From Dolosigranulum pigrum ATCC 51524 (lineage in GTDB: Bacteria > Bacillota > Bacilli > Lactobacillales > Carnobacteriaceae_A): DNA of 64,000 bases. The stretch covers positions 631,254 to 695,253 of the forward strand of contig NZ_JH601103.1 of NCBI RefSeq assembly GCF_000245815.1. Reading direction: 5' to 3'. Positions within the stretch are counted from its first letter, which is position 1. Every line of letters begins with the position of its first letter. Under the pieces are notes generated by a model, which saw only the letters and a list, made by a program, of their open reading frames with translations, did no database searches and had not been told where the DNA came from. The translations under genes were made by a program, and so were the position numbers. Of this stretch, positions 59,472 to 64,000 are shown piece after piece.

Positions 59472-60830
59472 TTAGAACAATAATTTGTCTGCGCCACCAA
59501 GTTTGTAATCTAGAGCAGCCATTGCTAGGACGTTCAAGTAGTGCCATGGACGGTCAAAGCGTGGTTGGAAGAAGAAGTCAGCAAGTGCTAAGTCTTCTAA
59601 TGTCCACTTCGCTGCAATAGCAACAGATAGTGTATCGATCGCTGTTGAGATGTCTTCTTTAGACATCAACTGTGCACCTAGAATGCGGTGATCATCTTCG
59701 TCATAGTAAATTTTCATCATCACTTTACCTGGTTTACGCATGAACTCAGGGTATAATGGCTCTTCAACATACTTGCTAGCTACATTACCCTCATACGACT
59801 CAGCACTTGTAGCGTTCAAGCCTGTGTTGACGAATTTGTAGTCAAAGAGTGATAAAGCACTTGTTCCGGTCATTTCCGGCATCTTCATCTCTTTGCCCAT
59901 TGCGTTCATCGCTGCAACAACTCCTTGACGACGTGCCATGGTAGCAAGAGCAATACTTGTCTTACCTTCAGTTGGCGCGTAAGGGACGAAGGTTGCATCT
60001 CCACCAGCGTAGACATCTTTTACGCTAGTTTGCAAGTAGTCATCAGTAACGACAAAGCCTTTGTCGGTCATTTCTAACTCATCAGCTAACCAGCCGGCAT
60101 CAGGTTTGACACCCATTGATAGAACAACAGTGTCCGCTTCATGTGTCTGTTTGTCTGTTACGACAGCAGCCACTTTACCGTCTTTACCTTGGAATGACTG
60201 GACGCGTTCGCCCCCGTAGAATTCAACCCCATTTTCTTTGGCGTGTGCTTCTAAGACATCAGTGAATTCTTTGTCCAAGTAAGTGGGTAAGAAACGCTCA
60301 GCCATATCGATCACACGAACATCGACACCTGCTTTAGCGAAAGCTTCAACAACTTCAAGTCCAATGTAGCCGGCACCGATAACGACAGCTTTCTTAGATG
60401 CTTTCATATCATCTAAAACTTTTTGGGTGTCTTCTGGTCCACGGAATGTATTGACATTATCTAACTCGACCCCTTCGAATGGTGGCTTCACAGCAACACC
60501 ACCTGGGCTAAGTAGTAATTTGTCGTATGACATGGTAGACTTCTCACCATCTACGATAACGTCAACCGTCTTCTCATCAGCGTTCAAGCCCACTACATCA
60601 CTGTTACAGTGCATGTGGATGCCTTGTTCGCGGTAAGAATCTTCTGTTGCAAAGTGTAATTCATCTAAACTTTTAGAGGTCCCCTCTAAGTAAGATTGGC
60701 TCCCTCAACCCATGAACGAGGCTTTATCGCCACGCTCGAATAAATGAATTTCTGCTTCTGGTTCGTTCTTCAGGATCGTCTGTACAGCTTCGTAACCGAA
60801 GTGTGACGTTCCAACAACAACATATTTCAT
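59472..60830 (-). CDS. NADH oxidase/peroxidase-family flavoenzyme with in-frame UGA at codon 42 (candidate selenoprotein)
   Basis: Read through one TGA, this is a 452-residue FAD/NAD(P)-dependent enzyme of the NADH peroxidase/NADH oxidase/CoA-disulphide reductase family. It has the FAD loop VVVGTSHFGYEA with the catalytic His at position 10, the second Rossmann loop VVIGAGYIGLEVVEAF, the FAD site VYAGGDATF and the C-terminal dimer domain with ADFFFQPRFDRPW. Codon 42 (60707-60705) is TGA in the context SFMG-TGA-GSQSYLEG; the family normally reads SFLSCGM.LYLEG there, with Cys42 as the redox residue. All other codons are open and conserved. The promoter (TCGACA, 17 bp, TGTTATAAT) and AAAGGAGG site are intact. 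Selenocysteine is a strong possibility; a nonsense mutation is the alternative, which would leave only a 41-residue fragment. Confidence 0.85.
60673..60689 (-). promoter_or_regulatory. SECIS-like hairpin downstream of the in-frame UGA
   Basis: On the coding strand TTAGAGG-GGA-CCTCTAA forms a perfect 7-bp stem with a GGA loop. It begins 15 nt after the TGA, so the loop is 22 nt downstream. General rules for bacterial SECIS elements ask for a short stem, a small loop with G among its first two bases, and a loop 16-37 nt after the UGA; all are met. The hairpin lies over conserved codons (LEGTS). Confidence 0.55.
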
Positions 60831-60860
60831 AGTATTCCTCCTTTAAGATGTTACTGTCAC

Positions 60861-60889
60861 ATTATAACACTGACCCCAAAAAATGTCGA
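60861..60889 (-). promoter_or_regulatory. Promoter of the NADH oxidase/peroxidase gene
   Basis: On the minus strand TCGACA (60889-60884), 17 bp, TATAAT (60866-60861) with extended TGT. It is a strong, undamaged promoter. Confidence 0.75.
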
Positions 60890-60987
60890 CTTTGGCAAAC
60901 TACAGTTTATCTGTAGAAAAAGATGAAGGGCTCAGAGCTCATCTAAGGTAAAAATTATCCAATATAGGCAATAACTTTCACAATAAA

Positions 60988-61196
60988 AACCGGTTACGTG
61001 AAAAAGTGTACAATAATAAAAAATGATAGTGATACAAGTAAGACGATGAAATAGTTGTTATAGCAATAAAAGAACAAATAATCTGGGAAGATTTCAAACT
61101 GTGACGTCTATAGAATCAGAAAGTAGTTGCAGAAGATGAAGAAAAAGTTGCAAGTAAAAATGAAATGGGTTACAATATGGTTGTAAGTGATTACAA
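60988..61196 (+). promoter_or_regulatory. Control region of the second sugar ABC operon
   Basis: A perfect AACCGGTT (60988-60995) lies near a TACAAT (61009-61014). Closer to the gene, TTGCAA (61148-61153), 17 bp and TACAAT (61171-61176) form a good promoter. TTACAA (61170-61175), TTGTAA (61181-61186) and TTACAA (61191-61196) alternate across the -10 box and transcription start; the last two form the inverted repeat TTGTAAGTGATTACAA. The rest of the 400-bp gap to the divergent gene holds no reading frame of note. Confidence 0.6.
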
Positions 61197-61230
61197 ATAA
61201 AAAATACATAAAAATATGGAGGGAAGCATT

Positions 61231-62577
61231 ATGTGGAAACGAATGGGTAAGATGTTGTTAGGAATTACTGCGGCTGGAGTATTAGGTGCATGTTCAAGTG
61301 GTGGTGGAAGTGGGGAAGTAGTTGAATTACCTGAAGAAGGTGAAGAACTATCAGGTGATATTACTATGTGGCACTCCTTTACACAAGGAGCCCGATTAGA
61401 AAATATTCAATCAGCTGCTGATGAATTTATGAAAGAACACCCAAATGTTAACATTACAATTGAAACATTTTCTTGGGATGACTTCTATACTGTCTGGACA
61501 ACAGGTCTTCAATCAGGGGAAGTTCCAGATGTCAGTACTGCACTCCCCAATCACGTTATGGAGATGGTAAATGCTGATGCAATTTTACCATTAAATCCAT
61601 TAGTAGATGCATTGGGCAAAGATATGTTCCATGAGAATGCTTTAAATGAAGGATTAGTAGATGACAACTACTATTCTGTTCCGCTATATTCTCATGCTCA
61701 AGTTATGTGGGTTCGTGATGATATTCTGGAAGAGCATAATCTAGAAGTACCTGAAACTTGGGATGAATTACAAGAAGCTGCAACAAAAATTTCTGAAGAT
61801 GGAGACAACTATGGCCTATCTGTTCCAATGGGGACAAATGATTTAATGGCTACGCGATTCTTAAACTTTTATGTACGTAGTGGTGGTGGAAGCTTATTAA
61901 ATGAAAATAATGAATTAGACTTGACTAACGAATTAGCTCAAGAGGGAATTAAATACTGGGTGGATATGTATAAAAAGGCATCACCTAGCGATTCAATTAA
62001 CTATAATGTGTTAGATCAAGCGACACTATTCTACCAAGGACAAACAGCATTCGACTTTAACTCTGGCTTCCATATTAGTGGAGTTGAGGCTAATAGTCCA
62101 GATTTACTAGAAACAATTAGTGCACATCCAATTCCAAAGATTAACAAAGATGATGAACGTCAAGGAATCGAGACATCCAATATTCCAATGGTTGTCTGGA
62201 AGAATTCTGATCATCCAGACGTAGCAATGAAATTTGTAGAGAGCTTGTATGATAAAGGCTTTTACACTGACTTTTTAAACTCCGTTCCAGTTGGTATGTT
62301 GCCATCAATTGAAGGAATCGTTGATTCTGAAGAGTTCCGTTCAAACGAAACAGTTCAAAAGTTTTCTGAGGCAGTGGATGTTATTCAAGAAGCTGTTGAA
62401 TCAGGTACAGCGATTGGATATGAAAATGGGGCAAGTGTTGAAGCGGGTATGTTAGCAGGACAGCACGTGATTGAAAAAATGTTCCAAGATATTATTTCTA
62501 ACGGTACTGATCCAATGGAAGCAGCAGAAAAAGCAGAAACAGAAATGAATAATATTTTTGAAGCATCTATAAGATAA
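61231..62577 (+). CDS. Sugar-binding lipoprotein of a second ABC transporter
   Basis: The 448-residue protein has lipobox VLGAC followed by SSGGGSG, then a type I sugar-binding fold. DITMWHSFTQGARLENIQ marks the first lobe, and TAFDFNSGFHISG and GTAIGYENGASVEAGML the later parts. It should bind an oligosaccharide or related carbohydrate outside the cell. The permease genes follow directly. ATG 61231 follows GGAGGGAAG. The sugar is not predictable from the sequence; the family includes multiple-sugar and glycerol-phosphate binders. Confidence 0.9.
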   Translation: MWKRMGKMLLGITAAGVLGACSSGGGSGEVVELPEEGEELSGDITMWHSFTQGARLENIQSAADEFMKEHPNVNITIETFSWDDFYTVWTTGLQSGEVPDVSTALPNHVMEMVNADAILPLNPLVDALGKDMFHENALNEGLVDDNYYSVPLYSHAQVMWVRDDILEEHNLEVPETWDELQEAATKISEDGDNYGLSVPMGTNDLMATRFLNFYVRSGGGSLLNENNELDLTNELAQEGIKYWVDMYKKASPSDSINYNVLDQATLFYQGQTAFDFNSGFHISGVEANSPDLLETISAHPIPKINKDDERQGIETSNIPMVVWKNSDHPDVAMKFVESLYDKGFYTDFLNSVPVGMLPSIEGIVDSEEFRSNETVQKFSEAVDVIQEAVESGTAIGYENGASVEAGMLAGQHVIEKMFQDIISNGTDPMEAAEKAETEMNNIFEASIR

Positions 62578-62589
62578 TTTTAGTTTAAA

Positions 62590-62611
62590 AGAGGGGAGGC
62601 ATCTCCCCTCT
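62590..62611 (+). other. Hairpin between binding-protein and permease genes
   Basis: AGAGGGGAG pairs perfectly with CTCCCCTCT around GCAT, with no T-run. It sits at the same place as the malE-malF hairpin and probably protects the upstream message from 3-prime decay. Confidence 0.8.
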
Positions 62612-62635
62612 AATTATTAAGAGAGGTGACAGATA

Positions 62636-63517
62636 GTGGTTGAAGAAAAAGGGTTTACACGTTGGATTTTTGTTTTACCAGCAATGATTATGGTACTTGC
62701 GCTATTCTTATATCCAGCATTATCAAGTGTATTTTATAGTTTTACTAATAAACACTTAACTATTCCTGGATATGATATAGTTGGATTTGATAATTATAAA
62801 GCTATTTTATCAGATGCTGGATTTTGGAGAGCATTTTTAAATTCATTAAAATGGACCATTTATTCATTGGTTGGACAAGTATTGACTGGTTTTTTCTTAG
62901 CATTATGTTTGAATAGAATAAAAAAATTTAGAGGGTTATATCGCATCTTATTAATTATACCTTGGGCATTCCCTACTATTGTTATTGCATTCTCATGGCA
63001 ATGGATTTTGAATGGAGTATATGGGTTCCTACCTAATTTAATTGTAGAGTTAGGTATTTTAGAACATACTCCTGCGTTTTTAACAGATAGCACATGGGCG
63101 TTTATTAGCTTAGTTTTTATTAATATTTGGTTCGGAACACCGCTTATGATGGTAAACATTTTATCAGCATTACAAACAGTGCCTGCGGAGCAATATGAGG
63201 CAGCTGAGATGGATGGTGCTTCAAAATGGCAGCAATTTAAACACATTACGTTTCCGCACATCAGAATTGTTATTGGATTATTAGTTGTATTAAGAACAGT
63301 ATGGATTTTCAATAACTTTGATATTATTTATCTAATCACTGGTGGGGGACCTGGTGGATCTACAATGAGTCTTCCGATTTATGCATATGAGATGGGCTGG
63401 GGTACTCAATTAATTGGTCGATCATCAGCAGTAACAGTATTATTGTTTGTTTTCTTATTAGCAGTGAGTTTCTTATACTTTAAAGTTATCGCAGGATGGG
63501 AAAAGGAGAGAGGATAA
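62636..63517 (+). CDS. Sugar ABC transporter permease (MalF/MsmF type)
   Basis: The 293-residue permease has six spans and the EAA loop EAAEMDGASKWQQFKHITFP. It forms a channel with the next permease. The start is GTG with GAGAGGTGA 6 bp upstream. Its stop codon shares one base with the start of the next gene. Confidence 0.93.
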   Translation: MVEEKGFTRWIFVLPAMIMVLALFLYPALSSVFYSFTNKHLTIPGYDIVGFDNYKAILSDAGFWRAFLNSLKWTIYSLVGQVLTGFFLALCLNRIKKFRGLYRILLIIPWAFPTIVIAFSWQWILNGVYGFLPNLIVELGILEHTPAFLTDSTWAFISLVFINIWFGTPLMMVNILSALQTVPAEQYEAAEMDGASKWQQFKHITFPHIRIVIGLLVVLRTVWIFNNFDIIYLITGGGPGGSTMSLPIYAYEMGWGTQLIGRSSAVTVLLFVFLLAVSFLYFKVIAGWEKERG

Positions 63518-64000
63518 TGGATGGAAAACTAAAAGAAAGACTTATGGATTTTGGAGCTTATTTGGTTTTAACGCTTGCTACGATTATCTCAGTATTCCCA
63601 TTGTTATGGATGATTCTATCCTCGTTTAAAGGAAGAGGAGAATTATCGGCTAATCCAACACGTTTTATCCCACAATTTTTTACTTGGGAATACTATGAGC
63701 ATGTATTATTTGAACTAAACTTCCTAGAAAATATTAAAAATAGTTTAGTTATCTCATTATCAACAACACTGATTGCAATTGTGATTTCTTCAATGGCTGC
63801 ATATGGAATTGTTCGGTTTTTCCCTAAATTAGGAGCTATTATGTCAAAAGTACTAGTGACTACGTACATTTTTCCTCCTATATTATTAGCGATTCCATAT
63901 TCAGTTGTAATGGCTAGAGTAGGACTGACGAATAGTCAAATTGGATTAATTATTATCTATCTATCATTCAGTATTCCATATGCGGTATGGTTATTGGTTG
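63517..64000 (+). CDS. Sugar ABC transporter permease (MalG/MsmG type), N-terminal part
   Basis: The frame opens at ATG 63517 (overlapping the previous TAA) after AAAGGAGAGAGG and stays open to the edge of the window: 161 codons. It begins MDGKLKERLMDFGAYLVLTL with a first membrane span, then FPLLWMILSSFKGRGEL, typical of MalG-type permeases. The EAA loop lies outside the window. It is the partner of the preceding permease. Confidence 0.9.
   Translation, partial: MDGKLKERLMDFGAYLVLTLATIISVFPLLWMILSSFKGRGELSANPTRFIPQFFTWEYYEHVLFELNFLENIKNSLVISLSTTLIAIVISSMAAYGIVRFFPKLGAIMSKVLVTTYIFPPILLAIPYSVVMARVGLTNSQIGLIIIYLSFSIPYAVWLLV

Noticed and set aside
59472..60614. Shorter frame of the oxidoreductase starting at an internal ATG (60614)
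   Set aside because: It lacks the FAD-binding N-terminus and active site, has no ribosome site, and the true promoter and AAAGGAGG precede ATG 60830.
60841..60880. PerR- or Rex-like operator before the oxidoreductase gene
   Set aside because: Only one half (TTATAAT) fits a PerR box, and it coincides with the -10 region; the other half does not match.
62860..63312. 150-residue frame antisense to the sugar permease gene
   Set aside because: It lies fully opposite a well-supported permease, has no recognisable domain and no convincing ribosome site.

Overview
The window is chromosomal DNA of a low-GC Gram-positive bacterium, most likely of the order Lactobacillales. Support comes from strong AAGGAGG ribosome sites, TTGACA/TATAAT promoters often with an extended TGn -10, a MurE whose substrate motif reads DDPN (not the DNPR of diaminopimelate enzymes), cell-wall-anchor-like C-termini, a paired glycosyltransferase glycolipid locus and an FLP-type redox regulator. 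I cannot name the genus; an Aerococcaceae/Carnobacteriaceae-like organism would fit. No rRNA, tRNA, CRISPR array, insertion sequence or prophage was seen.

Layout. 1-9.1 kb: the start of a Gln/Asn-rich lipoprotein gene (minus strand), an FLP/FNR-type regulator with an FNR box before it, an MscS channel, an ATP-grasp protein, a three-gene glycolipid/membrane locus (minus strand), trpS and a TspO-like membrane protein. 9.3-23 kb: murE, then rpoN in one unit with a LacI-family (MalR-like) gene, followed by an alpha-glucan module: alpha-1,6-glucosidase, a small lipoprotein, maltodextrin transporter MalE-MalF-MalG and a surface-anchored pullulanase. LacI/CcpA-type operators sit at rpoN, the glucosidase gene and malE. 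23-29.5 kb: two lipoprotein genes (one an ApbE flavin transferase), and a LytS/LytT-type two-component system directly before a CstA/BtsT-type transporter whose upstream region carries 21-bp-spaced direct repeats.

29.6-50.3 kb is the information-processing block: rpmG-secE-nusG, rplK-rplA, rplJ-rplL, then rodA-ftsW, a LURP-one-like gene and a uracil/xanthine permease lying between rplL and rpoB-rpoC, then rpsL-rpsG-fusA-tuf. Almost every unit has a clear promoter, and several have structured leaders. 50.4-57 kb: an ABC-2 exporter (minus strand) preceded by a possible 7-codon leader peptide, and a 1468-residue surface nuclease. 57-64 kb: MgtC-like protein, DUF1858 and DUF438 proteins, a NADH oxidase/peroxidase gene (minus strand), and the start of a second sugar ABC transporter operon that runs off the end.

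The most striking observation is the NADH oxidase/peroxidase-family gene at 59472-60830 (minus). It has an intact promoter, ribosome site and reading frame except for one in-frame TGA, at codon 42, exactly where the family has its redox-active cysteine. A 7-bp hairpin with a GGA loop starts 15 nt after the TGA, which fits the general rules for a bacterial SECIS element. None of the 48 complete genes in the window uses TGA as its stop. This is a good candidate for a selenocysteine-containing peroxidase/oxidase; a nonsense mutation or sequence error is the plain alternative.
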